NCBI RefSeq assembly: GCF_002355435.1
Contig: NZ_AP017313.1
Span: 2,914,001-2,978,000 of the forward strand
Direction of reading: 5' to 3'
DNA: 64,000 nt
Source: Mucilaginibacter gotjawali
GTDB taxonomy: Bacteria; Bacteroidota; Bacteroidia; Sphingobacteriales; Sphingobacteriaceae
Position 1 is the stretch's first letter. Each line of letters starts with the position of its first letter. Below, in pieces: positions 43,323 to 52,023 of this stretch. The notes beneath the pieces are model-generated. The model was not told where the DNA came from. It made no database searches and saw only the letters and a program-made list of their open reading frames with translations. The translations under genes and the position numbers were made by a program.

Positions 43323-44277
43323 ATAATTCGATGGCGGCTCCCTGTTCGGGGAATATGAGGTTGATTTTAAAGCTGTTCTCCGCCTTTAGCTCAACTTTTA
43401 TTTTTTCTATATTATCCTGGGGCGGTTTTACATGGGTGATAATCAAATTAAATCCGTTTAACGCTTGATTTCCTGTTAATGAGGCCAGATCGACCATCTC
43501 TTTCATCAGCCAGCGGGGCGTAAGGTGCCCAAACAAGGTTTTATCCGGCTGTTCATCCGGGAATGACGTTTCGATCATGATTCCCTTGAGCTTTTTACTT
43601 TTAACCAGCGGAGCGATGGCCTGCCAGAGGCTTTGCAGGTTATTGCTTTTCTCCACCTCATCTGGCCCGGTGTCGCCAAGGTATAACAGGTAAGCGTCGT
43701 TACTCCTGATCAAAAATGCCGCACTGGTTAAATTGGAATGACTTAAGGGGAACGCCTGCACCGTCATTGTGGTGTTTTGAATTGCCGTAATGCTATCTGG
43801 TTTCAGCACCTGGTAGTGGTACTTGTTCAATGCAGGTTTATCGCCTTCATTGGCAAAATTGGCCCAGCTTTCCCAGCTAAAATAATGCGTTTTTATCGTT
43901 TCAATGCAGTTGGCCAACGCATAAATATTTTTAGCGGTATCATCCGGAGAGTTAATGATGAGGCCCGAAATGTGATCAAGGTGTGCATGAGAAATGAAAT
44001 ATCCTTTAATATATCTCCGCAACACCTGTTCAGCCGGGATGGAAAATACTTTTTTGGCGATAGCTTTATCGATACCATAGTGCAGTGTGCCGGCATCCAG
44101 GCAAATATAATTATCAGTACCCCCGGCGCCAACCATATAGGCTGATAAGTTGCTTTCATCAATTCCACCTTTTACCCCGAGCGGCACGATTTTAAAGTTT
44201 TGTGAGAAAACCCGGAAGGAGTAGCTAAGGATAAAAAAAAATATTAAAAACTGACCAATTTTGGGACAATATTTCAT
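43321..44277 (-). CDS. Class II cyclic-nucleotide phosphodiesterase, metallo-beta-lactamase fold
   Basis: 318 residues with a signal peptide (about 1-25, ending VFSQ), so a periplasmic or secreted enzyme. The metal site motif HAHLDH is near 94, DTGPDE near 200 and GHLTP near 250. The whole pattern (KGYFISHAHLDHISGLIINSPDD) matches the PDE1/CpdP class II 3',5'-cyclic-nucleotide phosphodiesterases. cAMP or cGMP hydrolysis is inferred from the family; an exported enzyme would act on extracellular nucleotide. The ATG is confirmed by the -7 box only 4 bp upstream. Confidence 0.88.
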   Translation of the reverse strand: MKYCPKIGQFLIFFFILSYSFRVFSQNFKIVPLGVKGGIDESNLSAYMVGAGGTDNYICLDAGTLHYGIDKAIAKKVFSIPAEQVLRRYIKGYFISHAHLDHISGLIINSPDDTAKNIYALANCIETIKTHYFSWESWANFANEGDKPALNKYHYQVLKPDSITAIQNTTMTVQAFPLSHSNLTSAAFLIRSNDAYLLYLGDTGPDEVEKSNNLQSLWQAIAPLVKSKKLKGIMIETSFPDEQPDKTLFGHLTPRWLMKEMVDLASLTGNQALNGFNLIITHVKPPQDNIEKIKVELKAENSFKINLIFPEQGAAIEL

Positions 44278-44281
44278 CTGC

Positions 44282-44289
44282 CAAAAATA
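44282..44289 (-). promoter_or_regulatory. -7 box TATTTTTG, with -33 TTTG, before the phosphodiesterase gene
   Basis: Minus-strand TATTTTTG ends 4 bp before the start codon at 44277. A TTTG lies at 44311-44314, leaving a 21-bp spacer, close to the Bacteroidota arrangement. The transcript should be nearly leaderless. Confidence 0.65.
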
Positions 44290-44417
44290 AAAACTAATTA
44301 CACATTAAAACAAACCGGGCCTGTTTTCTATTGTCACTTAACAATATGATAATATTATTAACATCATAAGCTCACACGTGTATATTACTTTTATAATCAA
44401 CAATAAATAAGTTTGTT

Positions 44418-44507
44418 ATGAAATTTATCATGAACATTACAAAGCTTTTTAAAGCCTTCCGTGAAAGAATGATCCTCAGGAGCATGCGCTCGTCATTCAT
44501 TCACTAA
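44418..44507 (+). CDS. Possible 29-residue basic peptide
   Basis: An open frame ATG at 44418 to TAA at 44507 in the 298-bp gap before the GH1 gene: MKFIMNITKLFKAFRERM then ILRSMRSSFIH. It has about six Lys/Arg against one Glu, alternating with hydrophobic residues, so it could be an amphipathic helix. It is preceded by a loose TACTTTTA box near 44391. There is no homologue to compare with here and it could be chance. The start codon context (GTTTGTTATG) has no ribosome-binding site. Confidence 0.35.
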   Translation: MKFIMNITKLFKAFRERMILRSMRSSFIH

Positions 44508-44545
44508 TTTAATTGGTAATAATTTTGTTTTATAAAATTGTAATA

Positions 44546-44554
44546 TACAATTTG
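44546..44554 (+). promoter_or_regulatory. Weak -7 box TACAATTTG before the GH1 gene
   Basis: TACAATTTG differs from TAnnTTTG by one extra base. A TTTTG at 44523-44527 lies 18 bp upstream as a possible -33. An alternative exact box TAATTTTG is at 44520-44527. Only one is likely to work. Confidence 0.35.
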
Positions 44555-44575
44555 GGCTTCTGTTAACACAATTTA

Positions 44576-45934
44576 ATGGAACCTGGTATTCGGCATTCGC
44601 ATTTTAATAAAAAACTTTTTGGAGATAATTTTGCCTGGGGCGTTTCAACTGCCGCATTCCAGGTAGAAGGTGCTCATGATGCCCATGGCAAAGGCGAATC
44701 CATTTGGGATGTTTTTACGGGTAAAAAGGACAAGATCCTGGATGGCCATCATGCGCAAATAGCCTGCGACTTCTATAATCAATATGAAAATGATATTGAT
44801 CTCATCAAACAATTAAATATTCCCAATTTCAGGTTCTCTATTTCATGGACAAGGATTTTGCCCAACGGTACCGGAGCTACTAACCAGGAGGGAATAGCCT
44901 ATTACAACCGCGTTATTGATTACTGCCTGCAAAAAGGTATTGAACCATGGGTGACACTTTATCATTGGGACCTGCCGCATGAACTGGAGCTAAAGGGCGG
45001 CTGGACGAATCGCGATATCGTTGATTGGTTTACCGCCTATGTAAAAATATGCGCGGAGCATTTTGGCGACAGGGTTAAATATTGGATGATCATGAACGAG
45101 CCTGCTGTATTTACCGGTGCAGGGTATTTTTTGGGTATTCACGCTCCGGGGCGCACAGGTTTAAAAAGTTTCTTGCCGGCCATTCACCATACGGTTTTAA
45201 GTATAGCGGCAGGGGCGAATGCCTTACGTGCCATACTTCCGTCAGCCCAGATCGGGACAACATTTTCCTGTTCATTTATCGAACCATATTCCGGTAAAGC
45301 AAGAGATATTAATGCCGCAAAACGTGTGGACGCGATCATCAACAGGCTGTTTATTGAACCTGTTTTAGGGCTGGGGTACCCTATTGATGATGCTCCGATT
45401 TTAAAAAATATAAAGAAATATTTTCTTCCGGGGGATGAGGAACAGTTAAGCTTTGACTTTGATTTTATAGGGATACAGAATTATACAAGGGAGATAGTTA
45501 AATATTCAGTTTTTACACCTTACATAAGCGCTTCGCTGGTAAAAGCGGAAAACAGAAAGGTGCCCTTAACCCAAATGAAATGGGAAGTGTACCCGCCGGC
45601 TATTTACCAGATGATAAAAAAATTTAACGCCTATCCCGGGATAAAAAAATTGCTGATCACCGAGAATGGCGCCGCCTTTCCTGATGTAGTTGCTGACGGT
45701 AAAATTAATGATGTATTACGTATTGAATACCTGGAAACCCACCTGGCACAGGTGTTAAAAGCAAAGAGCGATGGCTATAAGGCAGACGGGTATTTTGTTT
45801 GGACTTTGACGGATAATTTTGAATGGGCTGAAGGTTACCACCCTCGTTTTGGACTGATTTATGTGGACTTTGATACGCAGCAACGTATAGTTAAGTCATC
45901 AGGACATTGGTATGCTCGGTTTTTAAAGGGGTAG
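44576..45934 (+). CDS. Glycoside hydrolase family 1 beta-glucosidase
   Basis: 452 residues, cytoplasmic (no signal peptide). It hydrolyses beta-glucosides with retention of configuration. The family start FAWGVSTAAFQVEG lies near 20, the acid/base Glu175 is in MIMNEPAVF, and the nucleophile Glu363 in LLITENGAAFPD. Aglycone-site residues are around WTLTDNFEWAEGYHPRFGLIYVDF. The length agrees with the family. The last 44 bp overlap the end of the convergent histidine-kinase gene. No transporter or sugar-utilisation cluster adjoins it. Confidence 0.95.
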   Translation: MEPGIRHSHFNKKLFGDNFAWGVSTAAFQVEGAHDAHGKGESIWDVFTGKKDKILDGHHAQIACDFYNQYENDIDLIKQLNIPNFRFSISWTRILPNGTGATNQEGIAYYNRVIDYCLQKGIEPWVTLYHWDLPHELELKGGWTNRDIVDWFTAYVKICAEHFGDRVKYWMIMNEPAVFTGAGYFLGIHAPGRTGLKSFLPAIHHTVLSIAAGANALRAILPSAQIGTTFSCSFIEPYSGKARDINAAKRVDAIINRLFIEPVLGLGYPIDDAPILKNIKKYFLPGDEEQLSFDFDFIGIQNYTREIVKYSVFTPYISASLVKAENRKVPLTQMKWEVYPPAIYQMIKKFNAYPGIKKLLITENGAAFPDVVADGKINDVLRIEYLETHLAQVLKAKSDGYKADGYFVWTLTDNFEWAEGYHPRFGLIYVDFDTQQRIVKSSGHWYARFLKG

Positions 45935-48047
45935 TTTTGCCCGGAGCGGGTTTCGGCAGGTTGATGAAAAATGTTGTTCCTTCACCTGGTTTACTTTCAA
46001 ACCATATTTTTCCGCCATGGCTTTCAATAATTTGCTTACAGATAGAAAGGCCGAGCCCAAACGATTTTTCGCCGGCTGTTCCTGATCGTTTGGCTTCGGT
46101 AAACATGTTAAATATCATAGGCTTCATCTTGTCAGGAATGCCAATTCCGTGATCCCTGATAGCAATTTCAACATCCTTTTCGAGGTCGCCTGCGCGTATG
46201 TATATGACACTGTTTTTACGGCTGAACTTTATCGCGTTGCTAATCAGGTTGCTGATTACCCGCCATATCTTTTCGCGGTTTATGAATATCTCTTCCGGGT
46301 TTTTAAGTAATTCCAGTTCAATATGCTGTTCTTTTTCAGCGGCTTTAAAACGAAGCAGTTCAACGCTTTTTGACAGCAGGGAATTTATGTCAACTAATTC
46401 TTTTTTAAACTTTGTTGTCCCGTTATCGGTAACTTCGAGTATCTCATTGATCAGTTCGAGCGAATTATTTGAAGTTTCTTTGATCAGGCTGATCAACTCC
46501 TTTTGTTCGGGCGTAAAGTCATCATCTTCCATCGCCAGCGTTAGCGATGCGATACCTCCTATAGGGTTTCGGAGGTCATGTGCTACTGTGCGTAAAATAC
46601 GGTCTTTTTCAAGGCTGCTGCCTTTAAGGTCCTCTAATGTTTTTTCAAGGTTAGCCTTTTGCAGGTTTACCTGCTTGTTTAAATCGTTTACTATTTCCAC
46701 ATCATGTTTCGACCGCCGCCAATTCCTGAAAACAAGGAAAATGATCATAAAAGCCATCAATACACAAACGATTGCGGCGTAAAGCAAAGCCCCCTGGATC
46801 TTATTATTATTTTTAAGATTGTCTATCTGGTACTGTTTCTCGAAGTTGGCAAGTTGCTCGTTTACGTTGCTTTCTTTCAGCAAATTCAGCTTCCTGGTAT
46901 TTGAATCATTTAGATTTGTATAGGTTTGCAGGTATGCAAGGGATTTGGGGAAATCATTCTTACGCTGATAGTATTTACTCATCAGCCGGTTCCATTCGGC
47001 TTTAGCTTCGTCATTTTTAACGCTATCAAACTGCATCTGAAGAGCCTTTAACAATGGAAACAGCTCATCCATCTGATTATGATCGAAATAAAGCTGGGCC
47101 AATTTAATTTCAGCCAACTCGGCATCACTGTTGTCATTTCCTTTTTGAAGATTTATAGCAATGCTTTTTCGAAGCAGGTCCGTAGCTTCTTTATTTCTGC
47201 CCTGCAATATCAGTACTTCGGCTTTATTTCCGTATATAACCCCTTTGGCAACCTCTATCAATCCTATCCTGTTCTTAAACCGGTCAGTATTTTTAGTAAT
47301 ATAATCGAGCGCTTTATCAAAATACAAATCTGCACTGTCAGGTTCGTTATTGTGCTTAAAACTTAAGCCAATATTATCCAGTACTTCCTGCTGACGGTAA
47401 AAATCGGCGAATGGATCATTCGTTGGTGTACACAATTTATAACTCTCCTTAAAATATCCGGCGGCCAGTTTATAATGACCCATTTTATACAGGATCATGC
47501 CCATGCGATAAGAGTAGTCTGACAGCGCCCTGTTATCAAGATTGTTTTTGCCCACCCTGAAGCCTTCAAAATAATGATGATAAGCTTTGTCGAATTGCTG
47601 CATAGAAAAACAGGCATCGCCGATAGCCATGTTGGCTTCAACATAATTGGATACGTATTGCTTTTGGGTAACGCTTTTATTTGCCAGCATCAGCATAGTG
47701 TCGGCGTATAGCAGCGCCTTTTTAGCGTCTCCTTTTGTTTTCTTCCAATAAACATAATGAAAACTTAAAGCGCGGAACTTATCATCTATGTTTGGTGAAG
47801 AGATCCGGCTCATGCATGAATCAAGGTACCGGAGCCCCTGTTCAGTCCTGTTGGTGGTAAATTCAGCGGTAACTTTATCAAACACAGGCTTAAAAGCGTC
47901 AGAATAACCTGATGCTTCTTTTTTTGTATTCCGGCACGAAAAAATAAGAGGTAAAAACAGGAAAAAAAGCATCCCACGTACGCCAAAATTATGGCGACTG
48001 AAAAAATCAGGGAAGGCATTTATTTTAAGCATAAAACGGTCTTTCAA
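45891..48047 (-). CDS. Membrane sensor histidine kinase with TPR-rich periplasmic domain
   Basis: 718 residues. A hydrophobic stretch ends in LIFSC (about 26-38), a likely lipobox or signal; ATGs at 48047, 48032 and 47972 are all possible starts. A TPR-like helical repeat domain (about 60-400) is followed by a membrane segment (about 418-438), a coiled coil, HisKA with the phosphorylated His in VAHDLRNPIGG near 489, and HATPase_c with NLISNAIKFS, DHGIGIPDK and GLGLSICKQI. No receiver domain or response regulator lies next to it, so it is an orphan kinase. The ligand is unknown. Confidence 0.9.
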   Translation of the reverse strand: MKDRFMLKINAFPDFFSRHNFGVRGMLFFLFLPLIFSCRNTKKEASGYSDAFKPVFDKVTAEFTTNRTEQGLRYLDSCMSRISSPNIDDKFRALSFHYVYWKKTKGDAKKALLYADTMLMLANKSVTQKQYVSNYVEANMAIGDACFSMQQFDKAYHHYFEGFRVGKNNLDNRALSDYSYRMGMILYKMGHYKLAAGYFKESYKLCTPTNDPFADFYRQQEVLDNIGLSFKHNNEPDSADLYFDKALDYITKNTDRFKNRIGLIEVAKGVIYGNKAEVLILQGRNKEATDLLRKSIAINLQKGNDNSDAELAEIKLAQLYFDHNQMDELFPLLKALQMQFDSVKNDEAKAEWNRLMSKYYQRKNDFPKSLAYLQTYTNLNDSNTRKLNLLKESNVNEQLANFEKQYQIDNLKNNNKIQGALLYAAIVCVLMAFMIIFLVFRNWRRSKHDVEIVNDLNKQVNLQKANLEKTLEDLKGSSLEKDRILRTVAHDLRNPIGGIASLTLAMEDDDFTPEQKELISLIKETSNNSLELINEILEVTDNGTTKFKKELVDINSLLSKSVELLRFKAAEKEQHIELELLKNPEEIFINREKIWRVISNLISNAIKFSRKNSVIYIRAGDLEKDVEIAIRDHGIGIPDKMKPMIFNMFTEAKRSGTAGEKSFGLGLSICKQIIESHGGKIWFESKPGEGTTFFINLPKPAPGKTTPLKTEHTNVLMT

Positions 48048-48102
48048 CTTCGTTCAATAAGCCTTTTACGAAAAAAAATAATATTTGTTTTAACAGGCAA
48101 AT

Positions 48103-49284
48103 TTATTTAAAAGCATCTTCGCCGGTGATGTCCATACCCGTAATAAGGAGATGAATATCATGCGTCCCCTCGTAGGTTATCACCGATTCAAGATTCATCA
48201 TATGGCGCATTATAGGATATTCACCGGTTATACCCATGCCACCCAGCATCTGCCTGGCTTCACGCGCGATATGAATAGCAACGTCAACACTATTACGTTT
48301 TCCCATTGATATTTGAGCCGGAGTGGCCCTGTTTTCATTTTTTAACTGGCCAAGCCTCCAAACAAGCAACTGCCCTTTGGTAATTTCGGTGATCATTTCG
48401 GCCAGTTTCTTTTGCTGTAACTGAAACCCGGCAATTGGTTTGCCAAATTGTTTCCGTTCTTTGGTGTATCTTAAAGCGGTATCGTAACAATCCATCGCCG
48501 CACCGAGCGCTCCCCAGGCAATACCGTAGCGGGCCTGGTTAAGGCAGCCGAGCGGCCCTTTAAGCCCGGAAGCATTGGGCAGCAGGTTTTCTTTAGGAAC
48601 CTTAACGTTATCAAAAACCAGTTCGCCGGTAGCCGACGCCCTTAATGACCATTTGCCATGTGTTTCGGGTGTGGTAAAACCTTCCATACCGCGTTCAACG
48701 ATCAGGCCGCGGATCTTCCCGTTCTCATCTTTCGCCCATACTACAGCAATATCTGCAAAAGGCGAATTGGAGATCCACATTTTAGCACCGTTAAGCAGGT
48801 AATGGTCGCCTTTGTCTTTAAAATTTGTTTCCATACCTCCCGGATCAGAACCATGATCTGGTTCTGTTAAACCGAAACAGCCCATTAATTCGCCGGTAGC
48901 CAGTTTGGGCAGGTATTTTATCCTTTGCTCCTCTGAACCATAAGCGTATATCGGGTACATTACCAGTGAACCCTGTACAGAAGCCGTCGACCTAATGCCG
49001 GAATCACCACGTTCAATTTCCTGCATAATAATGCCGTAGGACATATAGTCCAGGCCCGCGCCGCCATATTCAACCGGAATAGTTGGACCGAACGCACCGA
49101 TCTCACCCAGACCTTTTATCAGGTGTTTTGGAAAAGCTGCCCTCTGAGAATAATCTTCAATAACAGGACTTACTTCTTTTTTAACCCAGTCCCTCACAGA
49201 CGCACGTATCAATTTATGTTCATCGGTTAAAAGTTCGTCAATCAGGTAGTAATCGGGCGATTCAAAAAGATCTTTTTTGGACAT
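48103..49284 (-). CDS. Acyl-CoA dehydrogenase, glutaryl-CoA dehydrogenase-like
   Basis: 393 residues. An FAD flavoprotein that oxidises the alpha-beta bond of an acyl-CoA. GCFGLTEPDHGSDPGGM near 135 and the C-terminal VITYEGTHDIHLLITG with the catalytic Glu near 377 fit the glutaryl-CoA dehydrogenase branch; the glutaryl specificity itself is inferred. FAD-binding WISNSPFADIAVVWAKD is also visible. No electron-transfer flavoprotein genes are nearby. Start codon supported by the TATCTTTG box 20 bp upstream. Confidence 0.92.
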   Translation of the reverse strand: MSKKDLFESPDYYLIDELLTDEHKLIRASVRDWVKKEVSPVIEDYSQRAAFPKHLIKGLGEIGAFGPTIPVEYGGAGLDYMSYGIIMQEIERGDSGIRSTASVQGSLVMYPIYAYGSEEQRIKYLPKLATGELMGCFGLTEPDHGSDPGGMETNFKDKGDHYLLNGAKMWISNSPFADIAVVWAKDENGKIRGLIVERGMEGFTTPETHGKWSLRASATGELVFDNVKVPKENLLPNASGLKGPLGCLNQARYGIAWGALGAAMDCYDTALRYTKERKQFGKPIAGFQLQQKKLAEMITEITKGQLLVWRLGQLKNENRATPAQISMGKRNSVDVAIHIAREARQMLGGMGITGEYPIMRHMMNLESVITYEGTHDIHLLITGMDITGEDAFK

Positions 49285-49303
49285 AGTGTATTGAATTGGT
49301 GCG

Positions 49304-49311
49304 CAAAGATA
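49304..49311 (-). promoter_or_regulatory. -7 box TATCTTTG before the acyl-CoA dehydrogenase gene
   Basis: Exact TAnnTTTG match on the minus strand, 19 bp upstream of the ATG at 49284. No clear -33 element because the TTTCGG-type array begins right behind it. Confidence 0.65.
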
Positions 49312-49312
49312 G

Positions 49313-49500
49313 GATTTTTGATTTCGGATTTTTCGCAGTTGTATGTTTTTTTAGTGCTCAAGATGGCTGCTCCGTTTCGGAATTTCGATTTCGGAATTTT
49401 AAATGTCGTTTTTTTAATGACGACACCAGTCGTTCAAAATAAACTAAATTCGAAATCGAAATTCCGAAATCCGAAGTAGGGATATTCCGAAATCAAAAAC
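49313..49500. repeat. TTTCGGAA array with two pairs of inverted arms between divergent genes
   Basis: Inner arms: TTTCGGAATTTCGATTTCGG (49375-49394) against the complement in 49446-49475 (reading plus: CGAAATCGAAATTCCGAAAT). Outer arms: TTTTTGATTTCGGA (49315-49328) against TCCGAAATCAAAAA (49486-49499). The units equal those of the 31-bp repeats at 19398 and 25508. The array fills almost the whole gap between the acyl-CoA dehydrogenase promoter and the folB promoter. Confidence 0.8.
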
Positions 49501-49508
49501 TACATTTG
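49501..49508 (+). promoter_or_regulatory. -7 box TACATTTG immediately before folB
   Basis: TACATTTG ends 4 bp before the folB ATG at 49513. The transcript would be nearly leaderless. Confidence 0.65.
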
Positions 49509-49512
49509 AACC

Positions 49513-49863
49513 ATGATAACCATTGCCATACAGGGTGCCGAGTTTTTTGCGTTCCATGGTTTTTATGCTGAAGAGCAAAAACTGGGAACTAAATTTATTG
49601 TGGATGTTGAAGTGAATTTTATGCCATTGAATGACATAAGAGCTGACAAAATAAGTAATACGGTAGATTATGAGAAGGTTTATAACATGATTGCGGAACA
49701 AATGAAACATACGCGTAAACTCATCGAAACCGTTGCACAGTCAATTGCGGATGATATAAAACATCATTATCCCTTTGTTGACAGCATCCGTGTTTCTATG
49801 AAAAAATTAAACCCTCCCCTCGGCGGTAAAGTGGATTATTCAGCTATAACCATTATTCTTTGA
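49513..49863 (+). CDS. folB: Dihydroneopterin aldolase
   Basis: 116 residues. It cleaves dihydroneopterin to hydroxymethyldihydropterin in folate synthesis. The pattern AEFFAFHGFYAEEQKLGTKFIVDVEV near the start and SIRVSMKKLNPPLGG at the end, with the catalytic Lys, are typical of the family, as is the length. The following oxidase gene starts 16 bp later on the same strand and is probably cotranscribed. Confidence 0.93.
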   Translation: MITIAIQGAEFFAFHGFYAEEQKLGTKFIVDVEVNFMPLNDIRADKISNTVDYEKVYNMIAEQMKHTRKLIETVAQSIADDIKHHYPFVDSIRVSMKKLNPPLGGKVDYSAITIIL

Positions 49864-49879
49864 TCAGGACAAAGCAAAT

Positions 49880-51277
49880 ATGATTTACAATAAAATCACT
49901 TCCGGTATCCTTTCTTCCATCAAATTAATTGTTGGTGATGACGCCGTTATTACCAGCCATACCGATCTTGAAAAATACAGCCACGATGAAACAGAAGACC
50001 TGCATTATTACCCGGAAGTTGTTGTAAAGCCAAAAACACCCCAGGAAATAGCGGCACTGATGCGGCTTTGTAATGAAAACCTGATCCCTGTAACGCCAAG
50101 AGGAGCAGGGACCGGCTTAAGTGGCGGTGCGTTAGCCGTTATGGGCGGTTTATTGATCTCAATGGAACGCTTTAATAAGGTGTTGGGTATAGATGAGCAA
50201 AACCTGCAGGCAACTGTTGAGCCCGGTGTGGTAACTGAAGAGTTTATGAACCAGGTTGCCGCAAAAGGATTACTTTACCCCGTTGACCCGGCGAGTAAGG
50301 GAAGTTGTTTTATCGGGGGTAATGTTTCGCATGGCTCTGGCGGCCCCAGGGTGGTGAAGTACGGTACCATCAGGGAGTATATCCTTAACCTGGAGGTGGT
50401 GCTGCCATCAGGCGATATTATCTGGACAGGTGCCAATACCTTAAAATATGCTTCCGGCTATAATTTAACCCAGTTGATGATCGGCGCTGAAGGCACGCTG
50501 GGCATTATAACCAAAATTGTAGTTAAGTTGATTCCCGGGCCAACGCACGACGCTTTGCTTTTGGCTTCCTTCAGTACAAATGAGAATGCCTGTTCGGCTG
50601 TTTCAGCAATCTTCAGGGCCGGCATTGTTCCGTCTGCGCTGGAGTTTATGGAACGGAGAGGGGTGGAATGGGTAAAAGAACATGACGGTATCGCCTTTGA
50701 CCTGAAGGATGAGATAGAAGCATTTTTGTTGATTGAAGTTGACGGCACCAACCAGGATGTTATCTTCGCGGACTGCGAAAAAATAAACGAGGTACTGGAA
50801 GAGTTTGATTGTAAAGACGTATTATTTGCCGACACATCGGCTCAAAAAGAAGAGCTTTGGCGCATGCGCCGGACGATGGCGGTATCGGTGAAATCAAATT
50901 CAATTTATAAAGAGGAAGATACCGTGGTGCCGCGTGCCAGCTTGCCGCAATTGATTAAAGGAATAAAAGAAATAGGAAATAAATACGGCTTTGAATCAAT
51001 ATGTTATGGACATGCAGGCGATGGGAATGTGCATACCAATATCATTAAAGGCCTGATGAGCGATGATGATTGGAACAACAAGTTAAAAGATGGAATTCGT
51101 GAAATTTTTGAACTAACAGTTTCCCTTGGTGGCACCATCTCCGGCGAGCACGGCATTGGCATGGTTCAAAAAGATTATATGTCCATTAAATTTGCAGAAG
51201 TTCATTTTGAAATATGGCGGGGCATCAAAAAGGTTTTTGATAAAAACGGCATCTTAAACCCGGGGAAGATATTTTAA
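49880..51277 (+). CDS. FAD-linked (S)-2-hydroxy-acid/lactate oxidase, GlcD-like
   Basis: 465 residues. An FAD-binding PCMH-type domain (about 35-215) carries VTPRGAGTGLSGGALA near 73, SCFIGGNVSHGSGGPR near 140 and GAEGTLGIITKI near 205. The C-terminal FAD-oxidase domain has YGHAGDGNVHTNI and SGEHGIGMVQKDYM. The fold matches glycolate oxidase subunit GlcD and D-lactate dehydrogenases; the substrate is not evident. The iron-sulfur GlcF partner is not in the window. It probably shares the folB promoter. Confidence 0.92.
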   Translation: MIYNKITSGILSSIKLIVGDDAVITSHTDLEKYSHDETEDLHYYPEVVVKPKTPQEIAALMRLCNENLIPVTPRGAGTGLSGGALAVMGGLLISMERFNKVLGIDEQNLQATVEPGVVTEEFMNQVAAKGLLYPVDPASKGSCFIGGNVSHGSGGPRVVKYGTIREYILNLEVVLPSGDIIWTGANTLKYASGYNLTQLMIGAEGTLGIITKIVVKLIPGPTHDALLLASFSTNENACSAVSAIFRAGIVPSALEFMERRGVEWVKEHDGIAFDLKDEIEAFLLIEVDGTNQDVIFADCEKINEVLEEFDCKDVLFADTSAQKEELWRMRRTMAVSVKSNSIYKEEDTVVPRASLPQLIKGIKEIGNKYGFESICYGHAGDGNVHTNIIKGLMSDDDWNNKLKDGIREIFELTVSLGGTISGEHGIGMVQKDYMSIKFAEVHFEIWRGIKKVFDKNGILNPGKIF

Positions 51278-51279
51278 TT

Positions 51280-51320
51280 GGTTGATTGGGTTGGATTAAG
51301 TTGATTAATTGATCGGTTGT
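51280..51320. repeat. Single-arm GGTTGATT array after the GlcD-like gene
   Basis: GGTTGATT (51280-51287), GGGTTGGATT, AAGTTGATT, AATTGATC and GGTTG follow each other directly after the stop codon. It uses the same unit as the two-armed array at 32026-32137, but I see no inverted partner here. Confidence 0.6.
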
Positions 51321-51363
51321 ACGGGAAATCATCCGATATTTGATTTAAAAGTATTAAATTTAA

Positions 51364-51390
51364 AATTCACTAATTCAATAATTGAACACC
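51364..51390 (+). repeat. Octamer leader array before the mgtC-like gene
   Basis: AATTCACT, AATTCAAT, AATTGAAC (51364-51387) are followed by ACC and a TTG at 51391. The first two units are identical to those before the permease at 3059. The 3-nt offset to the start codon is the same as in the three permease leaders. Confidence 0.75.
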
Positions 51391-52011
51391 TTGCTCCATA
51401 TTTCTGACGCCGACCTCATTAAAGTGGGGCTGGCGGTTTTATGCGGCGGGCTGCTTGGGCTCGAACGTCAATACAAAAATAAAATCGCTGGTTTCCGCAC
51501 CATTATCCTGATCTGTCTTGGTTCAACCTTGTTTACGATCGTTGCGCAAACGTCAGGCAATTTGGCTGCTATGAATATCGTAACCGGCGTAGGTTTTATT
51601 GGCGCCGGGGTTATTTTTAAGGACAATGTAGGCATTAGCGGCTTAACCACTGCGGCGGTAATATGGGTATCCGCTGGCATCGGGATGGTGATCGGTTCTG
51701 AACACTATATTTTAGGCGTAGTTTCGACTATCGTAGTTTTGATGGTATTGGTGACCTTTAGCTTACTGGAAGGATATATCGACAAAATTCACCGCGACAA
51801 ATTATTTGTGATCGAATTCACCAATGGAGATTTTGAAAATGTCGAACATATCCGGAAGCTGATTGCCGCCAACGGTTTAAAGTTTAATACAGTCAACATT
51901 TCCAAAAAAGACGGCTGCCTGCAAGCCGCAATCTGGGTGACTGGCCATAAAATGGACCTGTCAAAGCTGGCTGAGATTCTTTTACAAATGCCGGAGATCA
52001 AGTCGTTTTAA
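51391..52011 (+). CDS. MgtC/SapB family membrane protein
   Basis: 206 residues from a TTG at 51391. The octamer leader of other genes ends 3 nt before the start, and here that position is the TTG giving MLHISDADLIKVGLAV; the TTG at 51382 lies inside the array. There is no ATG that keeps the conserved first membrane helix. Four membrane helices (about 9-125) include GGLLGLERQYKNKIAGFRT and GVGFIGAGVIFKDN, followed by a cytoplasmic ACT-like tail. MgtC relatives affect magnesium and phosphate adaptation and acid tolerance; the function here is unknown. It is followed by an oxidoreductase after 12 bp. Confidence 0.85.
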   Translation: MLHISDADLIKVGLAVLCGGLLGLERQYKNKIAGFRTIILICLGSTLFTIVAQTSGNLAAMNIVTGVGFIGAGVIFKDNVGISGLTTAAVIWVSAGIGMVIGSEHYILGVVSTIVVLMVLVTFSLLEGYIDKIHRDKLFVIEFTNGDFENVEHIRKLIAANGLKFNTVNISKKDGCLQAAIWVTGHKMDLSKLAEILLQMPEIKSF

Positions 52012-52023
52012 TTTTTTGAACGC

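Noticed and set aside
46198-46782. Plus-strand 194-residue open frame in the histidine kinase gene
   Set aside because: Antisense to HisKA/HATPase coding sequence, Ser-rich low-information protein, no start signals.
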